Positions 10,484-17,591 of a DNA stretch of 21,944 nt are shown one piece after another. The translations under genes and the position numbers were made by a program. Each line of letters starts with the position of its first letter. Position 1 is the stretch's first letter. The DNA comes from RGIG5472 sp051867615 (lineage in GTDB: Bacteria; Bacillota; Clostridia; Oscillospirales; Oscillospiraceae), in assembly GCA_051867615.1 (NCBI GenBank), contig JBJDYU010000007.1:1-21944 (forward strand), given 5' to 3'. A model generated the notes under the pieces. That model was given only the letters and a program-made list of their open reading frames with translations, made no database searches and was not told the origin of the DNA.

Positions 10484-10660
10484 ATGGAGAAGTGCTGCAA
10501 CAAGATCTGGAAGCTGCTGGCCGCGCTGGTGGCGCTCACCGCCGCCGTGTTTGTTATCGTCAAATTCTGGGACAAGATCCTGGAGGGGCTGGGCCGGCTG
10601 AAGGAGCGGGCCGAGGAGCTGCGTTGGCGCGCCGACGAGAGCGAGGATTTCCTGAACTGA
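10484..10660 (+). CDS. Small membrane protein of unknown function (58 residues)
   Basis: The ATG lies 8 nt after GGGAGG and behind a good promoter, so this short frame is very probably translated. It reads MEKCCNKIWK, then a membrane segment LLAALVALTAAVFVIVKF (about 11-28), then an amphipathic charged helix (LGRLKERAEELRWRADESED, about 36-55) ending in FLN. Topology would be a single pass with a charged tail. I do not recognise a family. It stands alone between a phosphorylase gene and the two-gene membrane cassette, with a long stem-loop just after its stop. Confidence 0.75.
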   Translation: MEKCCNKIWKLLAALVALTAAVFVIVKFWDKILEGLGRLKERAEELRWRADESEDFLN

Positions 10661-10674
10661 AAAACGCTTAAAAG

Positions 10675-10712
10675 GACGGCGGCTTTCTCCTGCACGGGAG
10701 AAAGCCGCCGTC
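10675..10712 (+). terminator. Long stem-loop after the miniprotein gene (atypical terminator)
   Basis: GACGGCGGCTTTCTCC (10675-10690) pairs perfectly over 16 bp with 10697-10712 across a 6-nt loop. A-runs precede it on the plus strand, but no T-run follows (AGCACAGCGG). It would be a textbook terminator only for minus-strand transcripts, and there is no minus gene there. It is the likely 3' end of the miniprotein mRNA, by structure alone. Confidence 0.5.
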
Positions 10713-10728
10713 AGCACAGCGGCGCGTC

Positions 10729-10758
10729 TTGACAAGGGCCGGTTTGGAATGTTATAGT
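10729..10758 (+). promoter_or_regulatory. Sigma-A-like promoter of the two-gene membrane cassette
   Basis: A consensus TTGACA (10729-10734), an 18-nt spacer and TATAGT (10753-10758). The leader of about 98 nt before the first gene contains no recognised regulatory RNA. Confidence 0.75.
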
Positions 10759-10862
10759 AATTCTGCATAATGGCTGGCAGAAGCTGGCTGTCAGGCGGTC
10801 CCGGCTTCGGCGGGCGCCGCCGTGATATGGAGCATGAAAAACAACATAGGAGGAACTAAAGT

Positions 10863-11249
10863 ATGGCGTGTTTTCTGGTTTCCGCCGCGGAGGCGGCTGT
10901 GGTGACTGCGGCGTCCAAGGCCGCAGAGAAGAAGGCCGGCGAGGCTTCCTGCGTGCATGAAGCGGAGAAGAAGGTCTCTTTCTCCCGCAAGCTGAAGTGG
11001 CTGTCCAATATGCTGTGGGGCGGCTCTGCCCTGCTCGCCTTTGAGCACGTTTGGCACGGCGAGATCGTACCCTGGTTCCCGTTCCTTACCGCCGCGAGCA
11101 ATCCGACGGATATGGCGGAGATGCTGACCGAAATGGGCACCGTGGGCGTGCTGATGGCGGTCATCATCACGGCGGTCTGGGGCTGCATGGTGCTCGTGAC
11201 CGGCGCCATGGAGAAAAAGGCGCTGGGCTCCGGCTCCGCTGCGCGGTAA
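10863..11249 (+). CDS. Membrane protein of unknown function, first gene of a two-gene cassette
   Basis: Product of 128 residues, ATG 9 nt after AGGAGG. The first ~40 residues are Ala/Lys/Glu-rich (EAAVVTAASKAAEKKAGEAS) and look cytoplasmic. A membrane segment lies around 46-65 (SNMLWGGSALLAF), then a loop with His/Trp (HVWHGEIVPWFPFL), then a second membrane segment around 93-113 (VGVLMAVIITAVWGCMVLV) and a short polar end. This gives a two-pass hairpin protein. I do not recognise the family and assign no function. The next gene starts 12 nt after the stop. Confidence 0.8.
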   Translation: MACFLVSAAEAAVVTAASKAAEKKAGEASCVHEAEKKVSFSRKLKWLSNMLWGGSALLAFEHVWHGEIVPWFPFLTAASNPTDMAEMLTEMGTVGVLMAVIITAVWGCMVLVTGAMEKKALGSGSAAR

Positions 11250-11261
11250 GGAGGCGGCGCC

Positions 11262-11576
11262 ATGACTCTGCTGATTACCGTATTTGCCGCCGTGGTCTGC
11301 ACGGTGGTCTGGTATGCCAGTGAGACGGCCCGGGAGCTGAAGGTCAGCGTCCTCTGCTGGATGTTCTGGGGCGCGTCCCTGATGTGGCTGGGCGACGCCA
11401 TCTTTGAGTACATGGAGCTGGGCGCCGAATACTTTGCCCCCGCTCCCGCCGATATGCTGAACGACCTGTTCCTGGGCCTTTCCGCCGTGGCGCTGGCGCT
11501 GGTCATCTGGGTCGTCGTCCTGCTGGTGAAGGACCCCAAGGGTTCCGTCAGGGCGCAGCTTTTCAAAAACCAGTAA
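11262..11576 (+). CDS. Membrane protein of unknown function, second gene of the cassette
   Basis: Product of 104 residues. Its ribosome site AAGGAGG overlaps the stop codon of the previous gene and lies 7 nt before the ATG, so the two are cotranscribed and probably made together. Three membrane segments are likely: 2-20 (TLLITVFAAVVCTVVWYAS), about 27-46 (VSVLCWMFWGASLMWLGDA) and about 67-90 (LFLGLSAVALALVIWVVVLLV). The loop between the second and third is acidic (EYMELGAEYFAPAPADM), and a short basic tail follows. The pair may form one complex. A strong terminator closes the unit. Confidence 0.8.
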   Translation: MTLLITVFAAVVCTVVWYASETARELKVSVLCWMFWGASLMWLGDAIFEYMELGAEYFAPAPADMLNDLFLGLSAVALALVIWVVVLLVKDPKGSVRAQLFKNQ

Positions 11577-11594
11577 TTGCGGTCATAATAGAAC

Positions 11595-11626
11595 CGGTCC
11601 CGCCGTTTCGGCGGGACCGTTTTTTC
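11595..11626 (+). terminator. Intrinsic terminator of the membrane cassette
   Basis: CGGTCCCGCCG (11595-11605), loop TTT, and CGGCGGGACCG (11609-11619), followed by TTTTTT and a second T-rich stretch. It also stands between two convergent units, because metH ends on the other strand at 11678. Confidence 0.9.
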
Positions 11627-11677
11627 TCTTTTGGAGACCGCGCGCTTCCCGCACGGCCTTATTCGCGGTGCCGGCTC

Positions 11678-14074
11678 TCAGCCGATGACCCGGCGGGCCA
11701 CGTCCACGCTGGCCTTGGCGTCCTTGGCGTAGAAGTCCGCGCCGATCTGGAGGGCGTACTCCGGCGTCAGCACCGCGCCGCCCACCACGATCTTGCAGGG
11801 GACGCCCTCCCGGTGGAGCAGGGCGATGGTCTCCTCCATGCTCTTCAGCGTGGTGGTCATCAGGGCGGAGAGACCCACCAGGGGAGCCTTGTGCTTCCGG
11901 GCGGCTTCCACCACGGCGGCAGGCTCCACGTCCTTGCCGAGGTCGATGACGGTATAGCCGTAATTCTCCAAAAGGAGCTTCACGATGTTTTTGCCGATGT
12001 CGTGGATGTCGCCTTTCACGGTGGCCAGCACGATGGTGCCCTTGTCCGCCGTCCGGCCCGGCTCGCCGGAGAGCTTCTCCCGGATCGCCTCGAAAGCGGC
12101 CTGAGCGGCGCCGGCGGACTGGATCAGCTGGGGCAGGAACACCCGGCCCGCTTCAAAATCCGCACCCACCCGGTCGAGAGCCGGGATCAGGATATTGTCC
12201 ACGATCTCCATGGCCTCCCGCTCCGCCAGCAGGCGGCGGGTGGCCTGGCCCGCTTCGTGCTTCAAGCCCGCCTCCACCAGTTGGCCCAAGTCCCGCTCTC
12301 CGCTTCCCGGCTGGGCGGGAGCGGCGGCAGCGGAAGCACCGGTGGTGATGGTGGTGGACACCTGCGCGCCGCCGTAGGCGGCGATGAACTCCCGGGCGTC
12401 CCGGTCGATGTTCATCAGCAGATGGTAGCCCCGGACGGCGGCCATCATGGCCTCCAGATTGGGGTTGATGATGGGCAGGTCCAGGCCGTGGGCCATGGCC
12501 ATGGTCAGGAAGGTCTGATTCACGAGAGGCCGGGCGGGCAGGCCGAAGGAGATGTTGGACACGCCCAGCACCGTTTTCAGCCCCAGCTCCTCATGGACCC
12601 GGCGCAGAGCCGCCAGCGTCTGGGAAGCGCCCTCCTGCTGGGCGGAGACGGTCAGCGTCAGGCAGTCGATGAACACGTCCTCCCGGCGGATGCCGCAGGC
12701 AAGCGCCCGGTCCAAGATCCGCCGGGCGATGACCAGACGCTCCTCGGTGGACTGGGGGATGCCCCGCTTGTCCAGCGTCAGCCCCACCACCGCCGCGCCG
12801 TACTTCTTCGCAAGGGGAAGAACGGTCCGCAGACTCTCCTCGTCGCCGTTGACGGAGTTGATGATGGCCTTGCCGCAGTAGACCCTGAGACCGCTTTCCA
12901 GCGCTTTGGGGTCGGAGGTGTCCAGCTGCAGCGGCGCGTCCGTGACCCCCTGCAGGGCCTTGACCACCCGGACCATCATCTCCGCCTCGTCGATCTCCGG
13001 CAGGCCCACGTTCACGTCCAGAATATCCGCTCCCGCCGCCGTCTGCGTCAGGGCCTGATTCAGCATATAGTCCACATCCCCCCGCCGCAGGGCCTCCTTC
13101 ATGGCCTGCTTGCCGGTGGGGTTGATGCGCTCGCCGATGACCCGCACCCGGTCGATGGGGACGGTGCGGGTGCCGCTGCACACCGCGGCGGGAACATGGC
13201 GGGGAATGTCCCGGATGGCGCGGCCCGCCAGCGATTCCTTCGTCCGGCGGATATACTCAGGGGTGGTGCCGCAGCAGCCGCCGTACAGCTTCACGCCCAG
13301 CTCCGTGAGCGCGGCCATGCTGTCGGTGAATTCCTCCGCCGTGATGTCGTAGCCCGCGCCGCCGGGATCGGGAAGCCCGGCGTTGGGCTTTACAGCGATG
13401 GGCAGGGTGGACCAGCGGGTCAGCTCCTCCACCAGCGGCGGCATCTCCCGGGGGCCTAAGGAGCAGTTGATGCCGATGACGTCCGCTCCCAGCCCCTCCA
13501 GCGTCAGGGCCACCGAGGCCGGGTCGCAGCCGAGGAAGGTGCGTCCGCGCTCCTCGTAGCTCATGGTGACGATGACCGGCAGACTGCTCGCTTCCTTTAC
13601 CGCCAGCAAAGCGGCCCGGGCCTCCTGCAGGTCGGTCATGGTTTCGATGACCGCGAGATCGGCCCCGGCGGCCGCGCCGGCAAGCACCATCTCCTTGAAA
13701 ATGTCCACCGCGTCCTCAAATTTCAAAAGGCCGGTAGGCTCCAAAAGCTGTCCGATGGGCCCCAAATCCAGCGCCACCAGCGCCCGGCCCGCCGCGGCCT
13801 CCCGGGCCGCCGCCACGGAGGCGGAGACCACCTCTGAAACCGTCCTTCCGGTGCGGCGCAGCTTCTCCCGGTTGGCGCCGAAGGTGTTGGCGTAGAGGAT
13901 TTGGGACCCGGCCTCCACATAGGCCCGGTGGATGTCCTTCAGCCAGTCGGGATGCTCCAGAGCGGCCAGCTCCGGACTTTCCTCCAGCCCCAGACCCTTC
14001 GCCTGGAGCATACTCCCCATGCCGCCGTCCAGCAGGATGGGGCCGGGGGCGCTTAGCAATTCACGAAATTCCAC
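11678..14074 (-). CDS. metH: Cobalamin-dependent methionine synthase without activation domain (short MetH)
   Basis: The enzyme moves the methyl group of methyl-tetrahydrofolate through cobalamin to homocysteine. Residues below are numbered from an upstream ATG at 14110. A homocysteine domain (about 15-300) has zinc ligands Cys216, Cys279 and Cys280 (GGCCGTTPEY). A pterin-binding barrel (about 315-580) starts VIGERINPTGK. A cobalamin cap is at about 605-690, and a B12-binding domain at about 690-810 has DIHDIG at 701-706, where His703 is the lower cobalt ligand. The C-terminal reactivation domain of long MetH is absent and is supplied by the gene just upstream. I prefer the GTG at 14074: it has CAGGTGG 5 nt before it, gives the family-like start EFRELL, and overlaps the previous gene by only 14 nt. 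The ATG at 14110 has no ribosome site and a 50-nt overlap. Confidence 0.93.
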   Translation of the reverse strand: MEFRELLSAPGPILLDGGMGSMLQAKGLGLEESPELAALEHPDWLKDIHRAYVEAGSQILYANTFGANREKLRRTGRTVSEVVSASVAAAREAAAGRALVALDLGPIGQLLEPTGLLKFEDAVDIFKEMVLAGAAAGADLAVIETMTDLQEARAALLAVKEASSLPVIVTMSYEERGRTFLGCDPASVALTLEGLGADVIGINCSLGPREMPPLVEELTRWSTLPIAVKPNAGLPDPGGAGYDITAEEFTDSMAALTELGVKLYGGCCGTTPEYIRRTKESLAGRAIRDIPRHVPAAVCSGTRTVPIDRVRVIGERINPTGKQAMKEALRRGDVDYMLNQALTQTAAGADILDVNVGLPEIDEAEMMVRVVKALQGVTDAPLQLDTSDPKALESGLRVYCGKAIINSVNGDEESLRTVLPLAKKYGAAVVGLTLDKRGIPQSTEERLVIARRILDRALACGIRREDVFIDCLTLTVSAQQEGASQTLAALRRVHEELGLKTVLGVSNISFGLPARPLVNQTFLTMAMAHGLDLPIINPNLEAMMAAVRGYHLLMNIDRDAREFIAAYGGAQVSTTITTGASAAAAPAQPGSGERDLGQLVEAGLKHEAGQATRRLLAEREAMEIVDNILIPALDRVGADFEAGRVFLPQLIQSAGAAQAAFEAIREKLSGEPGRTADKGTIVLATVKGDIHDIGKNIVKLLLENYGYTVIDLGKDVEPAAVVEAARKHKAPLVGLSALMTTTLKSMEETIALLHREGVPCKIVVGGAVLTPEYALQIGADFYAKDAKASVDVARRVIG

Positions 14075-14735
14075 AATGTCCACCTGACTTTCTATAGGGG
14101 CAGCCGTCATGGGCGGGACAGCCGAGACAGCTGCGGGATTGTTTTTGGATGGGCCCCCGGGAGACGCCCAGAATGGCGGTCACAGACTTCCGGGGCAGCA
14201 GGATGCTGCTGGCGCTGACGGTGAGGCCCACCCGCCGGGGCGCGTCCAGGAGCTTCAGCAGCTCGCTTTGCAGCGTGAGGGGCAGGTCCCCGTAGCCGGG
14301 GCTGTAGCGGTAGGGGAAGGAGCAGCCGGGAAACAGGGCCTGCAGCTCCAGCTCGATGGCGTCGCACACCGCCTCCACCGCCGCCGCGGCGGCGCAGTCC
14401 AGCGCCAGCGCCCGGGCCATGTCCCCGCTCTCCGCCCGGCGGATGAGGGCGTCCGTCTCCGCGCCCAGCGTGGCGCAAAGCAGCGCGGCGCGTTCGCAGC
14501 CCTGTAAGTGGCGCTTCAGGTCCGCTCCCGGCAGGAGCAGCCCACCCAGCCGGACGCCCTCCGGCTCGAACGTCAAGTCAAAGACCCGGTAGGCCCAGCG
14601 GGGGGTGATGGTCCCAAGCACCTCGGCGGCGCAGCTCTCCGCCAGCGCGCGGGTGGCGGCGTCCGCCTTTTCCGGCGGACAGCCCATGTACCGCAGGATC
14701 TCGTCGATAGGCAGCGCAGTGACGGAAACAGGCAT
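14061..14735 (-). CDS. Methionine synthase activation-domain protein (Met_synt_B12 family)
   Basis: Product of 224 residues corresponding to the C-terminal reactivation module of full-length MetH, here as a separate protein. It binds S-adenosylmethionine and remethylates oxidised cob(II)alamin with an electron donor. The SAM-contacting motif RYSPGYGD is visible around 162-169. The C-terminus holds a cluster of cysteines (CLGCPAHDGCPYR, about 203-215, then one more near the end), a pattern seen in stand-alone versions that could bind a metal or Fe-S centre; this is inference. The ATG has GGAGGTG 4 nt upstream. The gene comes first in the unit and overlaps metH, ensuring a linked supply. Confidence 0.9.
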   Translation of the reverse strand: MPVSVTALPIDEILRYMGCPPEKADAATRALAESCAAEVLGTITPRWAYRVFDLTFEPEGVRLGGLLLPGADLKRHLQGCERAALLCATLGAETDALIRRAESGDMARALALDCAAAAAVEAVCDAIELELQALFPGCSFPYRYSPGYGDLPLTLQSELLKLLDAPRRVGLTVSASSILLPRKSVTAILGVSRGPIQKQSRSCLGCPAHDGCPYRKSGGHCGIS

Positions 14736-14761
14736 GGGACACCTCCGGAAAAGAAATACGG

Positions 14762-14781
14762 CAGGCGGCGCTTTCCGCCTG
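14762..14781 (-). other. Leader hairpin upstream of the activation-domain gene
   Basis: CAGGCGG (14762-14768) pairs with CCGCCTG (14775-14781) over 7 bp, with a 6-nt loop. In the minus-strand transcript it is preceded, not followed, by a run of seven U, so it is not a forward terminator. I could not match the leader to a cobalamin or SAM riboswitch; at about 70 nt it is too short for either. Confidence 0.5.
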
Positions 14782-14803
14782 AAAAAAACGAGGAATCGAA
14801 TTG

Positions 14804-14832
14804 ATTATATCCGACTTGCGCGGGAAATGCAA
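14804..14832 (-). promoter_or_regulatory. Sigma-A-like promoter of the activation-domain/metH unit
   Basis: On the minus strand, TTGCAT (14827-14832) is followed after 17 nt by a perfect TATAAT (14804-14809). It is divergent from the YitT-family promoter about 70 bp away. Confidence 0.85.
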
Positions 14833-14878
14833 TCCGCCGGGGCCTTTTGTTTTTTGCCGGATAGGGGAGCGGCGCGCC

Positions 14879-14907
14879 TTGACCCGACCGGAAGAATGTG
14901 GTATATT
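14879..14907 (+). promoter_or_regulatory. Sigma-A-like promoter of the YitT-family gene
   Basis: TTGACC (14879-14884), a 17-nt spacer and TATATT (14902-14907). Its position rules out the upstream start codon at 14898, which lies inside the promoter. Confidence 0.8.
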
Positions 14908-14957
14908 GGGGCCGCGAAAAAAAGACCGGGATACAGAGAAAGAGAGGGGTGAGGCGC

Positions 14958-15884
14958 GTGCCTGTGAAGACGGCGAAAAGGCTGTGGACGTACCTGATCA
15001 TTGTGGGCCTGGCCATGGTCTGCGCCCTCAACTATCAGCTGCTTGTGTTTCCCAACCGCTTTGCTCCCGCGGGGCTGAACGGTATCTGCACCATGATCCA
15101 GTATGTCACCGGCATCAGCGTGGGCTATATGAGCCTGCTCATCAATATCCCGCTGGCGCTGCTGGTGATGGTCAAGGTGGGGCGGTCGCTGGCGATGCGG
15201 AGCCTCCTGTTCGTGTCGGTGTTCTCCGTCGCCCTGATTTTGCTGGGGCAGGCGGACCTCTCCCGCTTTGCCTATGAGACGGCCAACGGCACCAGCCGCA
15301 TTCTGGGGCCGCTGGCGGCGGGCGTGATCAACGGCGCCTGCGCCTCGCTGCTGGTGCGCAGCAGCTGCAGCAGCGGCGGGACGGATTTCGTGGCCGCCAT
15401 CATCCACCGCAGCCATCCTGAGCAGAGCTTTTTCTGGATCACCTTCACCATCAACGCCATTGTGGCGCTCAGCAGCTATTTCGTCTACGACTTCCAGATG
15501 GAGCCGGTGATCCTCTGCATCCTCTACTGCTTTATGAGCAGCACTGTCTCCGACCATCTGATGAAGGGCTTTAGAAGCGCCATCCGCTTTGAGATCATCA
15601 CGGACGATCCCGAGGAGATCGCGGACGCCATCATCCATAAGCTCCATCACAGCGCCACGCTCATGCCTGCCAGAGGAATGTATCTGGGGCGGGAGACCAG
15701 CGTGCTGATCTGCATCATCAACAAGGCCCAGGCCCCCCAGCTGGCGGCCATCTTGCAGGACTATCCCCACTCCTTCGCCGTCATGTCCGGCGTCAACGAG
15801 GTGGTGGGCAATTTCAAGCGCCTGAACCCGCAGGGAAAACTGGAGCGGGAGATCCTGGACAAGGGCGACGGCAAGACGGTGTGA
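14958..15884 (+). CDS. YitT-family membrane protein (DUF161 plus DUF2179)
   Basis: Product of 308 residues from a GTG start preceded by GAGGGG with 8 nt spacing. About five to six membrane segments occupy residues 10-200, for example TYLIIVGLAMVCALNY near the start and LLFVSVFSVALILL. The intramembrane SSGGTDFVA motif is typical of the YitT/DUF161 fold. From about 210 a soluble DUF2179 domain follows (FEIITDDPEEIADAI, then RETSVLICIIN and EVVGNF), a small alpha/beta module often proposed to sense a ligand. No biochemical function is firmly established for the family. It is a monocistronic unit by its own promoter, and no strong terminator is visible before the next promoter at 15909. Confidence 0.88.
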   Translation: MPVKTAKRLWTYLIIVGLAMVCALNYQLLVFPNRFAPAGLNGICTMIQYVTGISVGYMSLLINIPLALLVMVKVGRSLAMRSLLFVSVFSVALILLGQADLSRFAYETANGTSRILGPLAAGVINGACASLLVRSSCSSGGTDFVAAIIHRSHPEQSFFWITFTINAIVALSSYFVYDFQMEPVILCILYCFMSSTVSDHLMKGFRSAIRFEIITDDPEEIADAIIHKLHHSATLMPARGMYLGRETSVLICIINKAQAPQLAAILQDYPHSFAVMSGVNEVVGNFKRLNPQGKLEREILDKGDGKTV

Positions 15885-15908
15885 GCGCCCGTTTCACGCG
15901 TTTTCCCG

Positions 15909-15937
15909 TTGCGGAGCCGGAGCGGAGCTGTTATACT
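15909..15937 (+). promoter_or_regulatory. Sigma-A-like promoter of deoC-deoD
   Basis: TTGCGG (15909-15914), a 17-nt spacer and TATACT (15932-15937), about 36 nt before the deoC ATG. I see no clear operator palindrome around it. Confidence 0.65.
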
Positions 15938-15973
15938 GTATGGTAAGTAAATGACTGGGAAAGGAACGATACC

Positions 15974-16630
15974 ATGGACGTGAAAGAGATCCTTGCGCGG
16001 GTGGATCATACGCTGCTGGCCCAGGGCGCTACCTGGGACGAGATCCGCGCCCTTTGCGACGACGGGATGCGCTACGGCTGCGCCAGCGTCTGCATCCCCG
16101 CAAGCTATGTGAAACAGGCGAAAGACTATGTGGGCGGGCGGCTGCCCATCTGCACCGTCATCGGCTTCCCCAACGGCTACTCCACCACCGCGGCCAAGTG
16201 CGCCGAGACGGAGGACGCCGTTCAGAACGGCGCGGACGAGATCGACATGGTCATCAACATCGGCTGGGTGAAGGACGGACGGGATGAGGACGTGCTGGCG
16301 GAGATCCGGGCGGTGAAGGCCGCCTGCCATGGGAAGCTCCTCAAGGTCATCATCGAGACCTGCCTGCTGACGGAGGAGGAGAAGATCCGTATGTGCCGCG
16401 TGGTCTCCGATTCCGGCGCGGAGTATATCAAGACCTCCACCGGCTTTTCCACCGGCGGCGCCACCTTCGAGGATGTGGAGCTCATGCGCCGCCACAGCGC
16501 GCCCCATCTGAAGATCAAGGCCGCGGGCGGCATCAGCGGCCTTGCGGACGCGGAGCGCTTCATCGCGCTGGGAGCGGACCGGCTGGGCACCTCCCGCATC
16601 GTCAAGGCCGTGAAGGCCATGCAGGCGTAA
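15974..16630 (+). CDS. deoC: Deoxyribose-phosphate aldolase
   Basis: Product of 218 residues, normal for the short DeoC class. It splits 2-deoxyribose-5-phosphate into glyceraldehyde-3-phosphate and acetaldehyde, the last step in using deoxynucleosides as carbon source. The Schiff-base lysine is Lys153 in YIKTSTGF (151-158). Lys182 in IKAAGGI and Asp91 in DEIDMVINIG complete the active site. VDHTLL at 10-15 is the usual start of the barrel. The ATG lies 8 nt after AAAGGA. It is first in a two-gene unit with deoD. A phosphopentomutase, needed to link the two reactions, is not in the window. Confidence 0.96.
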   Translation: MDVKEILARVDHTLLAQGATWDEIRALCDDGMRYGCASVCIPASYVKQAKDYVGGRLPICTVIGFPNGYSTTAAKCAETEDAVQNGADEIDMVINIGWVKDGRDEDVLAEIRAVKAACHGKLLKVIIETCLLTEEEKIRMCRVVSDSGAEYIKTSTGFSTGGATFEDVELMRRHSAPHLKIKAAGGISGLADAERFIALGADRLGTSRIVKAVKAMQA

Positions 16631-16680
16631 AAGACGCGCGCCGGCGCTTTGGCGCGGGCGCAAGGAAAGGAGATCATACT

Positions 16681-17397
16681 ATGTCTACTCCCCACAATGC
16701 CGCGGAGAAGGGCGCTTTCGGCAAGACCTGCCTCCTGCCCGGCGATCCCCTCCGGGCCGGATTCATCGCGGAGAATTTTTTGCAGGACCCGGTCCTGGTG
16801 AACAACGTCCGGGGCGTGCAGGGCTATACCGGTACCTACAAGGGCGTGCGCGTCTCCGTCATGGCCTCCGGCATGGGTATGCCCTCCATGGGCATCTACT
16901 CCCATGAGCTGTTCAGGTTCTATGACGTGGAGAACATCATCCGCGTCGGCTCCGCCGGAGCGATCTCTGAGAAGCTCCGGCTGCGGGACGTGGTGGCAGG
17001 CATGGGCGCCTGCACCAACTCCAATTATATGGCCCAGTTCGGCCTTCCCGGCACCTTCGCCCCCATCTGCAGCTTCGAGCTGCTGCAGGAGGCCGTCCGC
17101 GCGGCGGAGACGCTGGGCGTCCGTATGCCCGTGGGCAACCTCTATTCCTCCGATACCTTCTACGACGCCTCCGCCCGCACTATGGAGTGGAGCAAGATGG
17201 GCGTGCTGGCGGTGGAGATGGAGGCGGCGGCGCTCTATGCCAACGCCGCCTATCTCGGCAAACGCGCCCTCGCCATCTGCAGCATCTCCGACAGCCTCGT
17301 GACCGGGGAGGAGTTGTCCGCGGAGGACCGGCAGAAGACCTTCACCGACATGATGAAGATCGCCCTGGAGGTGGCCGTGGCCATGGAGGGCCGCTGA
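16681..17397 (+). CDS. deoD: Purine nucleoside phosphorylase, hexameric DeoD type
   Basis: Product of 238 residues, typical for DeoD. It cleaves (deoxy)purine nucleosides with phosphate to base and (deoxy)ribose-1-phosphate. Visible are His5 in TPHN (ribose contact from the neighbouring subunit), LPGDPLRA at 19-26 (phosphate loop with Arg), RVGSAGAI at 88-95, VEMEAAALY at 178-186 (ribose and base contacts) and Asp204 in SDS, the catalytic acid of the E. coli enzyme. The ATG lies 8 nt after AAAGGAG and 50 nt after the deoC stop; that gap has a GC-rich potential hairpin but no T-run. A terminator-like hairpin follows the gene. Confidence 0.96.
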   Translation: MSTPHNAAEKGAFGKTCLLPGDPLRAGFIAENFLQDPVLVNNVRGVQGYTGTYKGVRVSVMASGMGMPSMGIYSHELFRFYDVENIIRVGSAGAISEKLRLRDVVAGMGACTNSNYMAQFGLPGTFAPICSFELLQEAVRAAETLGVRMPVGNLYSSDTFYDASARTMEWSKMGVLAVEMEAAALYANAAYLGKRALAICSISDSLVTGEELSAEDRQKTFTDMMKIALEVAVAMEGR

Positions 17398-17432
17398 AAA
17401 GCGGGCCGGTGACAAGCCCATATAAAGCGACA

Positions 17433-17463
17433 AGCGGCGCCCGGAAACGGGCGCCGCTGTTTC
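17433..17463 (+). terminator. Probable terminator of deoC-deoD
   Basis: AGCGGCGCCCG (17433-17443), loop GAAA, and CGGGCGCCGCT (17448-17458): 11 perfect GC-rich pairs with a GNRA loop. Only GTTTC follows, so the T-tract is short. Confidence 0.7.
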
Positions 17464-17479
17464 GTATCGGGCGGGAAGG

Positions 17480-17498
17480 TTGTAAAAAAACCGTGAAT
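17480..17498 (+). promoter_or_regulatory. A-rich motif TTGTAAAAAAACYGTRAAT, copy 2
   Basis: This copy differs from the one at 10384-10402 only at two pyrimidine/purine positions. It starts 34 nt before the -35 of the BMP lipoprotein promoter. The strength of a promoter serving an abundant binding protein would fit an UP-element role, though an operator is equally possible. Confidence 0.4.
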
Positions 17499-17513
17499 AC
17501 GGGCAATTTGCTG

Positions 17514-17542
17514 TTGCCAAACGGGAGGGAGTTTGTTATGAT
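17514..17542 (+). promoter_or_regulatory. Sigma-A-like promoter of the BMP lipoprotein gene
   Basis: TTGCCA (17514-17519), a 17-nt spacer and TATGAT (17537-17542). The leader is about 45 nt and starts with a short hairpin. Confidence 0.8.
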
Positions 17543-17547
17543 ATTCA

Positions 17548-17569
17548 CGGGCAGAGATGCCCGAACATT
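17548..17569 (+). promoter_or_regulatory. Leader hairpin with a PurR-box-like core in the BMP transcript
   Basis: CGGGCA (17548-17553) pairs with TGCCCG (17558-17563) around a GAGA loop, close to the expected 5' end of the mRNA. CCGAACATT at 17561-17569 matches the core CCGAACWWT of the Gram-positive PurR box, which would suit a purine nucleoside transporter. The flanking A/T part of the box is poor and no inverted second box is visible, so the operator call is weak. Confidence 0.3.
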
Positions 17570-17591
17570 AATTTAAGGAAGGTTGATAAAC

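Noticed and set aside
10770..10859. 29-codon leader frame before the two-gene membrane cassette
   Set aside because: No ribosome site in front of its ATG and no attenuator-like amino acid run; probably chance.
11813..13459. 548-residue open frame on the plus strand opposite metH
   Set aside because: The opposite strand carries full MetH motifs; this frame is low-complexity, without a ribosome site or recognisable domain.
14736..14803. Cobalamin or SAM riboswitch in the leader of the activation-domain/metH unit
   Set aside because: The leader is only about 70 nt and shows a single small hairpin; neither B12-box nor SAM-box features are present.
14898..14957. Upstream start for the YitT-family gene
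   Set aside because: It lies within the -35/-10 promoter elements, upstream of the expected transcription start.
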